Counted from the first letter of the stretch, positions 38,254-49,126 are shown. The stretch is 64,000 nt of DNA from Ramlibacter cellulosilyticus (GCF_014297465.1 NZ_JACORT010000004.1:186001-250000), one strand, 5' to 3'. Notes: generated by a model not told the origin, from the letters alone. Translations and numbers: made by a program.

Positions 38254-39399
38254 CTACTGCGGCACCACCCGCACCAGCTTCCCGTCCCCTTCGTCCGTCA
38301 GCAGGTACAGCAAGCCATCCGGCCCCTGCCGCACGTCGCGCACGCGGCCGATGCCTTGCAGCAGCTTCTCCTCGCGCACGACCTTGCCGCCCTCCAGCAC
38401 GATGCGATCGAGGTAGCCGAACTTCAGCGAGCCCACGAACAGGTTGCCGCGCCAGCCCGCGCCATAGCGCTCGCTGGTGAGGAACACCATGCCGGAGGGC
38501 GCGATCGACGGCACCCAGTAGTGCAGCGGCTGCTCCATGCCGGCCTTCTCGGTGAGCCCTTCGCCGATCTTCCCGCCACCGTAGTTCTCGCCGTAGGTGA
38601 TCACCGGCCAGCCGTGGTTGCGCCCCGCCTGCGGCACGTTGATCTCGTCGCCGCCCTGCGGCCCGTGCTCGTGCATCCAGAAGGTGCCGTCCGGCGCGAG
38701 CGCCGCGCCCTGCGCGTTGCGGTGGCCGTAGCTCCAGATCTCCGGCAGCGCACCCGCGCGCTGGACGAAGGGGTTGTCGCGCGGGACGCCGCCGCCCTTG
38801 TCCACGCGCACGACCTTGCCGTGGTGGTTGTCCAGCGTCTGCGCGTCCTGCCGGCGCGAATTGCGCTCGCCCAGCGTGAGGAACAGCGTGCCGTCGCGCG
38901 CCTCCACGATGCGGCAGCCGAAGTGCATGGAACTCGCCACCTTCGGCTTCTGGCTGAAGATCACGCGGACGTCCTCCAGCGAGCGCTCGTCCGCCGAGAG
39001 GCGGGCCCGTGCGAGGGCGGTGCTGTTGCCGGCGCCACCGGGCTCGGAGAAGCAGAAATAGAGGGTACGGTTCTGCGCGAAGCCGGAATCGAGCACGACA
39101 TCGAGCAGACCGCCCTGCCCCCCCGCCGCAATGGGGGGCAAGCCCGCCAGCGCCGGGCCCACACTGCCTTGCGCGCTCACCACGCGCATGCGGCCGGGGC
39201 GCTCGGTCACGAGGAAGCGGCCTTGCGGGAGGAAGGCGACGGCCCAGGGATGGTCCAGGCCGTTCGTCACCGTCTCGGCGCGCACCGTCTGGGCGTGCAC
39301 CCCGGCAGCCATCGAAGCTGCGAGAATGCACGCCGTGCAGGAAGCTGCCAGCCGGCCCCAGAGCCGTCGGCAGGACAGGGTTCGATTGTTGCTACGCAT
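38254..39399 (-). CDS. PQQ-dependent sugar (glucose-type) dehydrogenase, secreted
   Basis: The 381-residue product starts MRSNNRTLSCRRLWGRLAAS with a signal peptide ending near AGVHAQ (about 36), followed by a six-blade beta-propeller of the soluble glucose/sorbosone dehydrogenase family (VTNGLDHPWAVAFLPQGRFLVTERPGRMRV; HGPQGGDEIN; NHGWPVITYGENY). It oxidises an aldose sugar with PQQ in the periplasm; the true substrate is not known. ATG 39399 is preferred over GTG 39426 because it leaves a normal signal peptide. It converges on the response-regulator gene. Confidence 0.88.
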   Translation of the reverse strand: MRSNNRTLSCRRLWGRLAASCTACILAASMAAGVHAQTVRAETVTNGLDHPWAVAFLPQGRFLVTERPGRMRVVSAQGSVGPALAGLPPIAAGGQGGLLDVVLDSGFAQNRTLYFCFSEPGGAGNSTALARARLSADERSLEDVRVIFSQKPKVASSMHFGCRIVEARDGTLFLTLGERNSRRQDAQTLDNHHGKVVRVDKGGGVPRDNPFVQRAGALPEIWSYGHRNAQGAALAPDGTFWMHEHGPQGGDEINVPQAGRNHGWPVITYGENYGGGKIGEGLTEKAGMEQPLHYWVPSIAPSGMVFLTSERYGAGWRGNLFVGSLKFGYLDRIVLEGGKVVREEKLLQGIGRVRDVRQGPDGLLYLLTDEGDGKLVRVVPQ

Positions 39400-39535
39400 G
39401 GCGAGCGATTGTTTCGCAGCCGCCACAGGTTCGGGGCCGCTCCCGGTGCGATAGCAAGAATTCGAAACAAATCAAGAACTTGGAATGAACTCTTCGCTTG
39501 ACGCGCGAACCGTCGCCGGGCTACGCTCCGCGCCC

Positions 39536-40129
39536 ATGAAGCAATGGATGGGCTTGCTCCTCCTGGTCGCCGCTGCCGGCGTCCAGGCTGCCCCTGCGTC
39601 GGCGGAGGAAGACGTGAGCCGCTTCATGGCCGAAAAGGGCGACAAGCGCCTGGTGGACCGCCTCGAGGAAGTGCGCGTCCTCATGGGCGAACGCATGCAC
39701 GACGGCGCCGCCCGCGTGAAGAGCCGCACCTCGGAACTGGTCGTCACCGCCATGGGCTTCCTCGGCGTGCCCTATCGCCGCGGCGGCAGTTCCGTGGAAA
39801 CGGGCTTCGACTGCAGCGGCTTCGTGAAGGCGATGTACGAACAGACGCTGGGCCTCATGCTGCCGCGGCGCGCCAACGAGCAGGCCGCGGCCACGCAGAA
39901 GATCGACCGGCAGGAACTGCAGCCGGGCGACCTGGTGTTCTTCAACACCCTGCGCCGCACCTTCAGCCACGTCGGCATCTACATCGGCGACAACAAGTTC
40001 ATCCACTCGCCCAAGCCCGGTGCGCAGGTGCGGGTGGAAGACATGGCGGTGCCCTACTGGGCCACCCGCTTCGACGGCGCGCGCCGCGTCGTCACGCCAG
40101 CGCAGCAGCAGCAGGCCGCTTCGCAATAA
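39536..40129 (+). CDS. NlpC/P60 (C40) peptidase, secreted
   Basis: The 197-residue product has a signal peptide ([23 protein letters not shown]), then a short charged region and an NlpC/P60 domain ([25 protein letters not shown]; catalytic Cys in DCSGF; catalytic His in [14 protein letters not shown]). Such enzymes hydrolyse peptide stems of peptidoglycan (D-Glu to diamino acid bonds). ATG 39536 is chosen over an upstream in-frame ATG at 39485, which would push the signal peptide inwards. It stands alone, diverging from the sugar dehydrogenase gene. Confidence 0.9.
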   Translation: MKQWMGLLLLVAAAGVQAAPASAEEDVSRFMAEKGDKRLVDRLEEVRVLMGERMHDGAARVKSRTSELVVTAMGFLGVPYRRGGSSVETGFDCSGFVKAMYEQTLGLMLPRRANEQAAATQKIDRQELQPGDLVFFNTLRRTFSHVGIYIGDNKFIHSPKPGAQVRVEDMAVPYWATRFDGARRVVTPAQQQQAASQ

Positions 40130-40226
40130 ATTCCATAGCGTAAGAAACTTTCCCATGGGGAATACGCGGGGGTGCCAGCACCCGCCGCGGCCCGTACCAT
40201 GCGCGCGCGACGACCAAGGAGGCCGC

Positions 40227-40723
40227 ATGGCGAGGCTCAACGTGAACGGCGCGGTGCGCGAGTTCGAGGCCGAGGGCGACACGCCCTTGCTGTGGGTGCT
40301 GCGCGAGCAGCTCGGACTGACGGGGACCAAGTACGGCTGCGGCATCGCCGCGTGCGGTGCCTGCACCGTGCACGTCGACGGCGTGCCCACGCGCACGTGC
40401 GTGCGGCCGGTCTCCACGGTCGGGCCGGACGAGAAGATCGTCACCATCGAGGGCCTCTCGCGCGACGGCTCGCACCCGGTGCAGCGCGCCTGGGTCGCGC
40501 TCGACGTGCCGCAGTGCGGCTACTGCCAGTCCGGGCAGGTGATGGCGGCCGCCGCGCTGCTGAAGGCCAAGCCGAATCCCACCGACGCGGACATCGATGC
40601 GGCCATGAGCAACATCTGCCGCTGCGGGACCTACAACCGCATCCGCGCCGCGATCCACGCCGTGGCCCGCGGCGACCTCAAGAGCGCCGGCCTCTCGATC
40701 CAGCACAGCGACGGGAGCACGAC

Positions 40724-40727
<4 letters not shown>
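40227..40727 (+). CDS. [2Fe-2S] subunit of a molybdenum hydroxylase (isoquinoline 1-oxidoreductase alpha-like)
   Basis: The 166-residue protein carries the two [2Fe-2S] domains of xanthine-oxidase-family small subunits: C38, C43, C46 and C58 in the ferredoxin-like part ([17 protein letters not shown]), and CGYC (C97, C100) with CRC (C131, C133) in the helical part. It passes electrons from the molybdenum centre. The start ATG 40227 has an AAGGAGG ribosome site. Its stop overlaps the GTG of the large subunit (GTGA at 40724), so the two are coupled. Physiological substrate unknown. Confidence 0.93.
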
Positions 40728-42905
<2,178 letters not shown>

Positions 42906-42915
42906 GGGACGGCTC

Positions 42916-43353
42916 TTGCGGCGTGCAGCCTGCGCGGTGATGCTGGGATGGGCCTGCGCCGCCGCAGGCGCGCAGGAGCGCGTGCCGTTTGCGGTGAAAG
43001 GCGACGGCATTCCGCTGCCGCTGGCGGGCCTGCGAGGCGACGCGCAGCGCGGACGCGCCATCGTGGCGAGCCGCCAGGCCGGCCTGTGCCTCCTGTGCCA
43101 TGCGGCGCCGATCCCGGAGGAACGCTTCCAGGGCGACCTCGCACCGGACCTCGCCGGCATTGGCGGCCGCTACAACGCCGCGCAACTGCGCCTGCGCGTG
43201 GCCGACCCGCGGCGGCTGAACGCGGCCAGCTTCATGCCGGCATTTCACGCCGAGGCCCGCGCGCCGCGCGTGGGCACGCCCTGGGCCGGCAAGCCCATCC
43301 TCTCCGCGCAGCAGGTCGAGGATGTCGTGGCCTGGCTCGCCACGCTGCGCTAG
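42916..43353 (+). CDS. soxX: SoxX-like monohaem c-type cytochrome
   Basis: The 145-residue periplasmic protein has a signal peptide (ACAVMLGWACAAAGAQ) and one haem site, C58-L-L-C61-H62, with FMPAF supplying a likely methionine ligand. DLAGIGGRYNAAQLRLRVADP and LSAQQVEDVVAWLATLR fit SoxX. In the Sox system SoxXA couples thiosulphate oxidatively to the SoxYZ carrier. The start is TTG 42916, 10 bases after the molybdopterin gene; no clear ribosome site is seen, so the start is not firm. Confidence 0.85.
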   Translation: MRRAACAVMLGWACAAAGAQERVPFAVKGDGIPLPLAGLRGDAQRGRAIVASRQAGLCLLCHAAPIPEERFQGDLAPDLAGIGGRYNAAQLRLRVADPRRLNAASFMPAFHAEARAPRVGTPWAGKPILSAQQVEDVVAWLATLR

Positions 43354-43362
43354 GTGGCCCGC

Positions 43363-43830
43363 ATGGTGTCCCGGCCCTTCCCCACCCGGCGCCTGCTGCT
43401 GCAGGCCAGCGCCGCGGCCTTCGCGCAACTCCTCGTCCGGCCGGCGACCGCGCAGGATGCGGCCGCCATGGCGGCGGCCATCGCGCGGTTCACTGGAGGC
43501 CAGCCGGTCCGGCCCGGACGCGTGAAGCTGGACGTGGCCACGCTGGTGGACAACGGCAACGTCGTGCCGCTGCGCGTGGCGGTGGACAGCCCCATGAGCG
43601 CGGCCGACCACGTCACGGACATCGCCCTCTTCAACGAGAAGAACCCGCAGAACGACGTGGCCCGCTTCGTCCTGGGACCGCGCTGCGGCAAGGCGGAGAT
43701 CGCCACGCGCATCCGCCTCGCCACGAGCCAGAAGCTGGTTGCGCTCGCGCGCATGAACGACGGCAGCATCTGGTCGGACACGGTGGACGTCATCGTGGTG
43801 CTGGCGGCCTGCATCGAAGGAGACCCCTGA
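43363..43830 (+). CDS. soxY: SoxY-like sulphur carrier protein, unusual C-terminus
   Basis: SoxY carries the sulphur substrate on a Cys near its C-terminus, normally in GGCGG. The 155-residue product has a Tat-like signal (FPTRRLLLQASAAAFAQLL) and SoxY blocks (LVDNGNVVPLRVAVDSPMS, FNEKNPQNDVARFVLGP, TRIRLATSQKLVALARMNDG). It ends VIVVLAACIEGDP, with one cysteine (C150) but no GGCGG. The Cys is thus probably on a shorter, stiffer arm; whether it still carries sulphur is unknown. ATG 43363 is used; an in-frame GTG at 43354 is possible. It overlaps soxZ (TGATG). Confidence 0.85.
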   Translation: MVSRPFPTRRLLLQASAAAFAQLLVRPATAQDAAAMAAAIARFTGGQPVRPGRVKLDVATLVDNGNVVPLRVAVDSPMSAADHVTDIALFNEKNPQNDVARFVLGPRCGKAEIATRIRLATSQKLVALARMNDGSIWSDTVDVIVVLAACIEGDP

Positions 43831-44150
43831 TGGCGCGCACGCTGATCCAGGCGCCGGCCAGCGCGCGCCGCGGCGAGATCGTGGAGGTGCGCGTGACCAT
43901 CGCCCATCCGATGGAGACCGGCTACCGCCCGGGCGCGGACGGCCGCGTGCTGCCGCGCGACATCCTGCGCCGCTTCACCTGCCGCTATGGCGGCGAGGTC
44001 GTGTTCGCGGCCGAACTGCACCCGGCCATCGCGGCGAATCCCTATCTCGCCTTCCACGTGCGGGCCGAGGCGAGCGGCACGCTGGAGTTCGAATGGGTGG
44101 GGGACAACGGCTTCGCCCAGGTGGAGCAGCGCGCGCTGCAGGTCGCCTGA
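43830..44150 (+). CDS. soxZ: SoxZ-like sulphur carrier partner
   Basis: The 106-residue protein has no signal peptide and shows the SoxZ immunoglobulin-like fold pattern: MARTLIQAPASARRGEIVEVRVTIAHPMETGYR, then FTCRYGGEVVFAAELHPAIAANPYLAFHVRA and LEFEWVGDNG. SoxZ binds SoxY and is exported with it. Its ATG overlaps the soxY stop and its stop overlaps the soxA ATG (both TGATG), so the three are translated as a unit. Confidence 0.92.
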   Translation: MARTLIQAPASARRGEIVEVRVTIAHPMETGYRPGADGRVLPRDILRRFTCRYGGEVVFAAELHPAIAANPYLAFHVRAEASGTLEFEWVGDNGFAQVEQRALQVA

Positions 44151-44899
44151 TGCGGCGCGCGGCCGCGGTGCTCGCGCTCGTGCTCCTGGGCTGCGCGGCG
44201 CCGCCGGCGGCGGACACGCGCCGGTCCGGGTTCGAGGACATGGGGGCGTCCACGCAGGCCATGCAGCGCGACGACGCGCAGAACCCGGCGATGCTGTGGG
44301 TGCAGGACGGCGAGCAGCTGTGGACGCGCGGCGAGCGTTCCTGTGCCGCCTGCCACGGGGACCCGAAGGGCATGCGCGGGGTCGCGGCGCGCTACCCGGC
44401 CTGGGACGCGACGCTGCGCCGCCCCGTGGACCTCGCCACCCGCATCAACCTGTGCCGGCAGCGGCACCAGCAGCAGCCGGCGCTGCCGCCGGAGCACGGC
44501 GACCTGCTGGCACTCGAGGCTTTCCTGGCACTGCAATCGCGCGGCACGACGATCCGGCCGGACGAGGATGCGCGCCTGCAGACCTTCCTCGCGCGCGGCG
44601 AGGCGGCCTGGCGGCAGCGCATCGGGCAGCTGGAACTCTCGTGCGCGCAATGCCACGACGAGCGCGCCGGCGGCCGCCTGGGGCCCGCGCGCATCCCGCA
44701 AGGGCATGCCACGGGCTACCCCTTGTACCGGCTGGAATGGCAGTCGCTCGGCTCGCTGGGCCGGCGCATCCGCGGCTGCATGACCGGCGTGCGCGCCGAG
44801 CCGTTCGCGTACGGCAGCGTGGAGATGACCGAGCTGGAGCTCTACCTCGCGCGGCGAGCGATGGGGATGCCGTGGGAAGGGCCGGCGGTGCGGCCCTGA
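44150..44899 (+). CDS. soxA: SoxA-like dihaem c-type cytochrome
   Basis: The 249-residue product carries two haem motifs, C65-A-A-C68-H69 and C165-A-Q-C168-H169, and the SoxA signature RIRGCMTGVRAEPF in which C210 is the likely cysteine haem ligand and active centre. The leader (VLALVLLGCAAPP) looks like a lipoprotein signal with Cys at 15, which is not usual for SoxA. It would pair with SoxX to load SoxYZ. It ends the plus-strand cluster and converges on lpdA. Confidence 0.9.
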   Translation: MRRAAAVLALVLLGCAAPPAADTRRSGFEDMGASTQAMQRDDAQNPAMLWVQDGEQLWTRGERSCAACHGDPKGMRGVAARYPAWDATLRRPVDLATRINLCRQRHQQQPALPPEHGDLLALEAFLALQSRGTTIRPDEDARLQTFLARGEAAWRQRIGQLELSCAQCHDERAGGRLGPARIPQGHATGYPLYRLEWQSLGSLGRRIRGCMTGVRAEPFAYGSVEMTELELYLARRAMGMPWEGPAVRP

Positions 44900-44903
44900 A
44901 AAG

Positions 44904-44934
44904 GGGATGGATCCCGGCTTGCGCCGGGATGACG
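44904..44934. repeat. ATCCCGGCTTGCGCCGGGAT palindrome between converging genes
   Basis: ATGGATCCCGGCTTGCGCCG and GGATGACGGCG lie just after soxA. The inverted arms ATCCCGGC / GCCGGGAT are exact. It is a familiar type of proteobacterial intergenic palindrome and may help terminate both converging transcripts. Confidence 0.7.
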
Positions 44935-44948
44935 GCGCAGTCGCGCCG

Positions 44949-46775
44949 TCACTTGCGCTGCGGCGGGACGTCCGTGCAGGTGCCGTGCGCGATCTCCGCC
45001 GCCATGCCGATGCTCTCGCCCAGCGTGGGGTGCGGATGGATGGTCTTGCCGATGTCGATCTCGTCGGCCCCCATCTCGATGGCCAGCGCCACCTCGCCGA
45101 TCATGTCGCCGGCATGCGTGCCGACGATGCCGCCGCCGACGATGCGGTGCGTCTCGGCGTCGAACAGCAGCTTGGTGAAGCCCTCGTCGCGCGTGTTGGC
45201 GATGGCGCGGCCGGAAGCGGTCCACGGGAAGTGGCCCTTCTTGATCGCGATGCCCTGCTTCTTCGCCTCGTCCTCCGTGAGGCCCACCCACGCGACCTCG
45301 GGGTCCGTGTAGGCGACGCTCGGGATCACACGCGCGTTGAAGGCGCTCTTCTCGCCCGCAGCGGCTTCGGCCGCGACGTGCGCCTCGTGCACCGCCTTGT
45401 GGGCCAGCATGGGCTGGCCGACGATGTCGCCGATGGCGAAGATGTGCGGCACGTTCGTGCGCATCTGGATGTCCACCGGGATGAAGCCGCGGTCGCTGAC
45501 GTTCACCCCGGCCTTCTCCGCACCGATCTTCTTGCCGTTGGGGCTGCGGCCGACGGCCTGCAGCACCAGGTCGTAGACCTGCGGCTCCTTGGGCGCCTGC
45601 TCGCCTTCGAAGCGCACCAGGATGCCGTCCTTGGTCGCCTCGGCCCCGACGGTCTTCGTCTTGAGCATGATGTTGTCGAAGCGCGGCGCGTTCATCTTCT
45701 GCCACACGCGCACCAGGTCGCGGTCCGCGCCCTGCATCAGGCCGTCCAGCATTTCCACCACGTCCAGGCGCGCGCCCAGCGTGGAGTACACCGTGCCCAT
45801 CTCCAGGCCGATGATGCCGCCGCCGAGGATCAGCATGCGCTTCGGGTCCGTCGCGAGCTCCAGCGCGCCGGTGGAGTCCACCACGCGCGGGTCCTTGGGC
45901 ATGAAGGGCAGCGACACGGCCTGCGAGCCGGCCGCGATGATCGCGTTCCGGAAGCGGATGACCTGCTTCTTGCCGGTCGTCTCGGAGCCGCTGCCCGAGG
46001 TCTCCTGCACTTCCAGGTGGTACGGATCGAGGAAGGTGCCGATGCCGCGCACGGTGGTCACCTTGCGCATCTTGGCCATCGCCGTGAGGCCCCCGGTGAG
46101 CTTGCCGACGACCTTGTCCTTGTGGGCCTTGAGCTTGGCGCGGTCCACGGTCGGCTTGCCGAAGCTGATGCCCAGGGCGTCCATGTGGCTCACCTCGTCC
46201 ATCACCGCGGCCACGTGCAGCAGCGCCTTGGACGGGATGCAGCCCACGTTGAGGCAGACGCCGCCGAGGGTGGCGTAGCGCTCGACGATCACGGTCTTCA
46301 TGCCGAGGTCGGCGGCGCGGAACGCGGCGGAATAGCCGCCGGGCCCGGCACCGAGGACCAGCATCTCGCATTCGAGGTCGACGCCGCCGGAGTAGGAGCC
46401 GGCGGGCAGCGGAGCGGCTGGCGCCGTCCCACCCTCACCCCTGCCCTCTCCCGCCCGGGCGGGAGAGGGAGAAGGAGAGGCTCCCTCTCCCCTCTGGGGA
46501 GAGGGCTGGGGCGAGGGGCTCGCGGCCGCGGCACCGGCAGCGGCTTCCACCACCAGCAGCACGGAGCCTTCGGAGACCTTGTCCCCCACCTTCACCTTCA
46601 GCTCCTTCACCACCCCCGCATGCGACGACGGAATCTCCATCGACGCCTTGTCGCTCTCCACCGTCACGAGGGACTGCTCCGCCTTGATCGTGTCGCCCGG
46701 CTTCACGAGCACTTCGATCACGGACACGCTTTCGAAGTCCCCGATGTCGGGGACTTTCACTTCCGCCTGGGGCAT
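44949..46775 (-). CDS. lpdA: Dihydrolipoyl dehydrogenase (E3) of pyruvate dehydrogenase, with N-terminal lipoyl domain
   Basis: The 608-residue protein begins with a lipoyl domain ([23 protein letters not shown]; lipoyl Lys in VESDKASME, about 43) and then an E3 core ([14 protein letters not shown] loop, redox cysteines in [28 protein letters not shown] loop, HPHPTLGES). The lipoyl-E3 fusion is known in Burkholderiales PDH operons. The linker, about residues 86-115, is encoded by two head-to-head palindromic repeats (family B). ATG 46775 has an AGGAG ribosome site. Last gene of aceE-aceF-bph-lpdA. Confidence 0.94.
   Translation of the reverse strand: MPQAEVKVPDIGDFESVSVIEVLVKPGDTIKAEQSLVTVESDKASMEIPSSHAGVVKELKVKVGDKVSEGSVLLVVEAAAGAAAASPSPQPSPQRGEGASPSPSPARAGEGRGEGGTAPAAPLPAGSYSGGVDLECEMLVLGAGPGGYSAAFRAADLGMKTVIVERYATLGGVCLNVGCIPSKALLHVAAVMDEVSHMDALGISFGKPTVDRAKLKAHKDKVVGKLTGGLTAMAKMRKVTTVRGIGTFLDPYHLEVQETSGSGSETTGKKQVIRFRNAIIAAGSQAVSLPFMPKDPRVVDSTGALELATDPKRMLILGGGIIGLEMGTVYSTLGARLDVVEMLDGLMQGADRDLVRVWQKMNAPRFDNIMLKTKTVGAEATKDGILVRFEGEQAPKEPQVYDLVLQAVGRSPNGKKIGAEKAGVNVSDRGFIPVDIQMRTNVPHIFAIGDIVGQPMLAHKAVHEAHVAAEAAAGEKSAFNARVIPSVAYTDPEVAWVGLTEDEAKKQGIAIKKGHFPWTASGRAIANTRDEGFTKLLFDAETHRIVGGGIVGTHAGDMIGEVALAIEMGADEIDIGKTIHPHPTLGESIGMAAEIAHGTCTDVPPQRK
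46431..46520 (-). repeat. Family B repeats (two copies, head to head) coding the lpdA linker
   Basis: On the plus strand CCCTCACCCCTGCCCTCTCC then CGCCCGGGCGGGAGAGGGAG, followed by CTCCCTCTCCCCTCTGGGGA and GAGGGCTGGGGCGAGGGG. Both palindromes are of the CTCTCCCC..GGGGAGAG type. On the minus strand they encode [13 protein letters not shown] and then [13 protein letters not shown]. No frame is broken. Confidence 0.8.
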
Positions 46776-46788
46776 TGCCGCTCCTGCC

Positions 46789-46853
46789 GGGCCGCCCCAA
46801 AGGAGCGGCACGCCCCCTCGGGGGGCAGCGACGCGTCCCGCGTCGCGTGGGGG
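46789..46853. repeat. GC-rich palindromic repeat, family A (intergenic copy 2)
   Basis: GGGCCGCCCCAAAGGAGCGG then CACGCCCCCTCGGGGGGCAG and CGACGCGTCCCGCGTCGCGT ending GGGGGC, between lpdA and the BPH gene. It shares the GGGCCGCCCCAA and CCCCCTCGGGGGG blocks with the copy inside rlmN. Confidence 0.75.
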
Positions 46854-46860
46854 CTCATTT

Positions 46861-47451
46861 TCATTTTGCCTCTTTCGTCTTGACAGTGAAGATGTCGCAG
46901 GGCAGCTCGGAGTTGCGGTCGAACTCGCAACCCGCGGCGATGCCTGCTTCCGCGACTTCGCGCGCGGTCTTGGCCCGGGAATAGGCGGCGTGCATCGCGC
47001 CCAGCGCGAAGCTGCGCCCGGAGCCTATGCCCCAGAACTCCTTGAACTCGAAGACTTCGCGATAGCTGTACAGGCCGTAGATGCCGCTCGCGTTGGCGAT
47101 CACCACGCTGAACTGGCTGGACTCGTAGGGGTCGCTGTCCTCTTCCTTCGTCTGCAGGAAGAAGTTGTCCTTCAGGTACGGGTGCAGCTTCGTGAACGTG
47201 TCGAAGACGTCGTCCTTGGAGGACAGCTTCAGGATCTCGCGCGGCATCGAGCCCATCGCCTTGCGCAGCACCGGGAAGTGCGCCACGGTGCCGGCCATGC
47301 CGATGTAGCTCGGGCCGTCGTCGGTCTCGACGCGGAAGATCTTGGTGTTGTCCTCGTAACGGTGCGCAAGGCGGGTGTCGCCGAAGGTGACCAGGGTATC
47401 GGCCGCGATTGCGATCTGTCCCGCTTTCTTCACCACCACAACAGTTGTCAT
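46861..47451 (-). CDS. Betaproteobacterial proteasome homologue (BPH), HslV/proteasome-fold peptidase
   Basis: This 196-residue protein begins [25 protein letters not shown], similar to HslV (MTTIVSVRRNG...). After Met removal, Thr1, Asp17 (IAIAAD) and a Lys in NTKIF (K36; the loop is three residues longer than in HslV, whose Lys is K33) match the N-terminal nucleophile triad of proteasomes. GMAGTVAHF and [16 protein letters not shown] are further proteasome-like blocks. No HslU or other ATPase is adjacent. It sits between aceF and lpdA, a place for which I know no reason; family membership (BPH) is from memory. ATG 47451. Confidence 0.85.
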   Translation of the reverse strand: MTTVVVVKKAGQIAIAADTLVTFGDTRLAHRYEDNTKIFRVETDDGPSYIGMAGTVAHFPVLRKAMGSMPREILKLSSKDDVFDTFTKLHPYLKDNFFLQTKEEDSDPYESSQFSVVIANASGIYGLYSYREVFEFKEFWGIGSGRSFALGAMHAAYSRAKTAREVAEAGIAAGCEFDRNSELPCDIFTVKTKEAK

Positions 47452-47467
47452 CGAGTCTTTTTGGTTC

Positions 47468-49126
47468 TTAGAGAAGGACGCGGCGGAAGTCCGCCAGGAT
47501 CTGTCCCAGGTAGGCGTTGAAGCGCGCCGCCGCCGCACCGTCGATCACGCGGTGGTCCCACGAGAGCGACAACGGCAGCATCAGCCTCGGCTGGAACTGC
47601 TTGCCGTCCCAGACCGGTTCGGTCTGGCTGCGGCAGACGCCAAGGATAGCGACTTCCGGTGCGTTGATGATCGGCGTGAAGTAACGACCGCCGATACCGC
47701 CGAGTGAAGAAATCGTGAAAGTCGCGCCCGACATGTCGGCCGGGCTCAGCTTGCCGTCGCGCGCCTTCTTCGCCAGCTCGGCCATTTCGACGCTGATCGC
47801 GAGCACGCCCTTCTTGTCCGCGTCCTTGATCACCGGGACCACCAGGCCGTTGGGCGTGTCCGCCGCGAAACCGATGTGCCAGTAGTTCTTGAGGACGAGC
47901 TCGTCGCCGTCGAGCGAACTGTTGAACTCGGGGAACTTCTTCAGCGCGGCGACGCAGGCCTTGATGAGGAAGGCCAGCATCGTCACCTTGACGCCCGACT
48001 TCTCGTTCTCCTTGTTGGTGGAGACGCGGAAGGCTTCGAGCTCCGTGATGTCCGCGTCGTCGTGGTTCGTGACGTGCGGGATCATCACCCAGTTGCGGTG
48101 CAGGTTGCCGGCGCTGATCTTCTTGATGCGCGGGCGCTCCTTGCGCTCGATCGGGCCGAACTTCGCGAAGTCCACCTTGGGCCAGGGAAGCAGGCCCAGC
48201 GCCTCGCCGCCGCCGCCCGCCGGCGCCTTGGCCGCGGCCGCCTTGGTGCGCACGTCGCCGGCCATCACCTGCTTGGTGAAGCCCTGGACGTCCTCCTGCG
48301 TGATCCGGCCCTTGGGACCCGTGCCCTTCACTTCCTCCAGCGGCACGCCGAGCTCGCGCGCGAACTTGCGCACCGAGGGCGATGCATGCGGGAGGTTGCC
48401 GGTGGGCGTGCCGGGCTCGTGCGGCGGCAGGGCCGCGGTCGGCGCGACGCGGTCGGACGGCGCTGCCGGAGCGGGCGCCGGACTTGCTTCCTCTCCCCTC
48501 TGGGGAGAGGGTTGGGGTGAGGGGCTCGCGGCCGGCGCCGCGCCCTGACCTTCCAGGATCGCGATCAGGTCACCGATGTTGACCTTGTCGCCGACCTTGA
48601 CCTTCAGCTCCTTGAGCACGCCGGCGGCGGAGGACGGGATCTCCATCGACGCCTTGTCCGACTCGATGGTCAGCAGCGACTGCTCCTGCTTGATGGTGTC
48701 GCCGGGCTTGGCAAGCAGCTCGATGACGGCGACATCCTTGAAGTCGCCGATGTCGGGCACCTTCACCTCGATGGTCTTGCTCCCTCCCCCGCTGGGGGCG
48801 GGTTGGGGTGCGGGCGGCGCCGAAGGCGCGGGTGCTTGCGCCGGCGCGGACGCCTTCGCAGCCGCCGGCGCCGCGGCGGCAGCTGCTCCCGCCGCCTCCA
48901 CGATCGCGATCACGGACCCTTCGGCCACCTTGTCGCCGATCTTGACCTTCAGTTCCTTCACGACGCCCGCCGTGGACGACGGGATCTCCATCGAAGCCTT
49001 GTCCGATTCGACGGTCAGCAGCGACTGCTCCTGCTTGATGGTGTCGCCGGGCTTGACCAGCAGTTCGATGACGGCGACCTCCGCGAAGTCCCCGATGTCG
49101 GGGACCTTGACTTCGACCAGAGCCAT
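47468..49126 (-). CDS. aceF: Dihydrolipoyl acetyltransferase (E2) of pyruvate dehydrogenase
   Basis: Transfers the acetyl group to CoA. The 552-residue protein has two lipoyl domains ([23 protein letters not shown], about 5-27, and [23 protein letters not shown], about 122-144; lipoyl lysines in [12 protein letters not shown]), an E3-binding domain (ASPSVRKFARELGVPLEEVKGTGPKGRITQEDV, about 242-274) and the catalytic domain with H525 in SWDHRVIDG. Both Pro/Ala linkers contain palindromic repeat sequence (about 105-116 and 201-213). ATG 49126 has GGAG upstream. It follows aceE. Confidence 0.96.
   Translation of the reverse strand: MALVEVKVPDIGDFAEVAVIELLVKPGDTIKQEQSLLTVESDKASMEIPSSTAGVVKELKVKIGDKVAEGSVIAIVEAAGAAAAAAPAAAKASAPAQAPAPSAPPAPQPAPSGGGSKTIEVKVPDIGDFKDVAVIELLAKPGDTIKQEQSLLTIESDKASMEIPSSAAGVLKELKVKVGDKVNIGDLIAILEGQGAAPAASPSPQPSPQRGEEASPAPAPAAPSDRVAPTAALPPHEPGTPTGNLPHASPSVRKFARELGVPLEEVKGTGPKGRITQEDVQGFTKQVMAGDVRTKAAAAKAPAGGGGEALGLLPWPKVDFAKFGPIERKERPRIKKISAGNLHRNWVMIPHVTNHDDADITELEAFRVSTNKENEKSGVKVTMLAFLIKACVAALKKFPEFNSSLDGDELVLKNYWHIGFAADTPNGLVVPVIKDADKKGVLAISVEMAELAKKARDGKLSPADMSGATFTISSLGGIGGRYFTPIINAPEVAILGVCRSQTEPVWDGKQFQPRLMLPLSLSWDHRVIDGAAAARFNAYLGQILADFRRVLL
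48490..48524 (-). repeat. Family B repeat coding the second linker of AceF
   Basis: CCTCTCCCCTCTGGGGAGAG followed by GGTTGGGGTGAGGGG on the plus strand. Read on the minus strand in the aceF frame it gives [12 protein letters not shown], the same peptide as the copy in lpdA. Confidence 0.85.
48780..48813 (-). repeat. Decayed family B repeat coding the first linker of AceF
   Basis: CTCCCTCCCCCGCTGGGGGC then GGGTTGGGGTGCGGG aligns with the copy at 48490 with some changes. On the minus strand it reads PPAPQPAPSGGGS, the same pattern as [12 protein letters not shown], so the reading frame has been kept while the sequence drifted. Confidence 0.65.
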
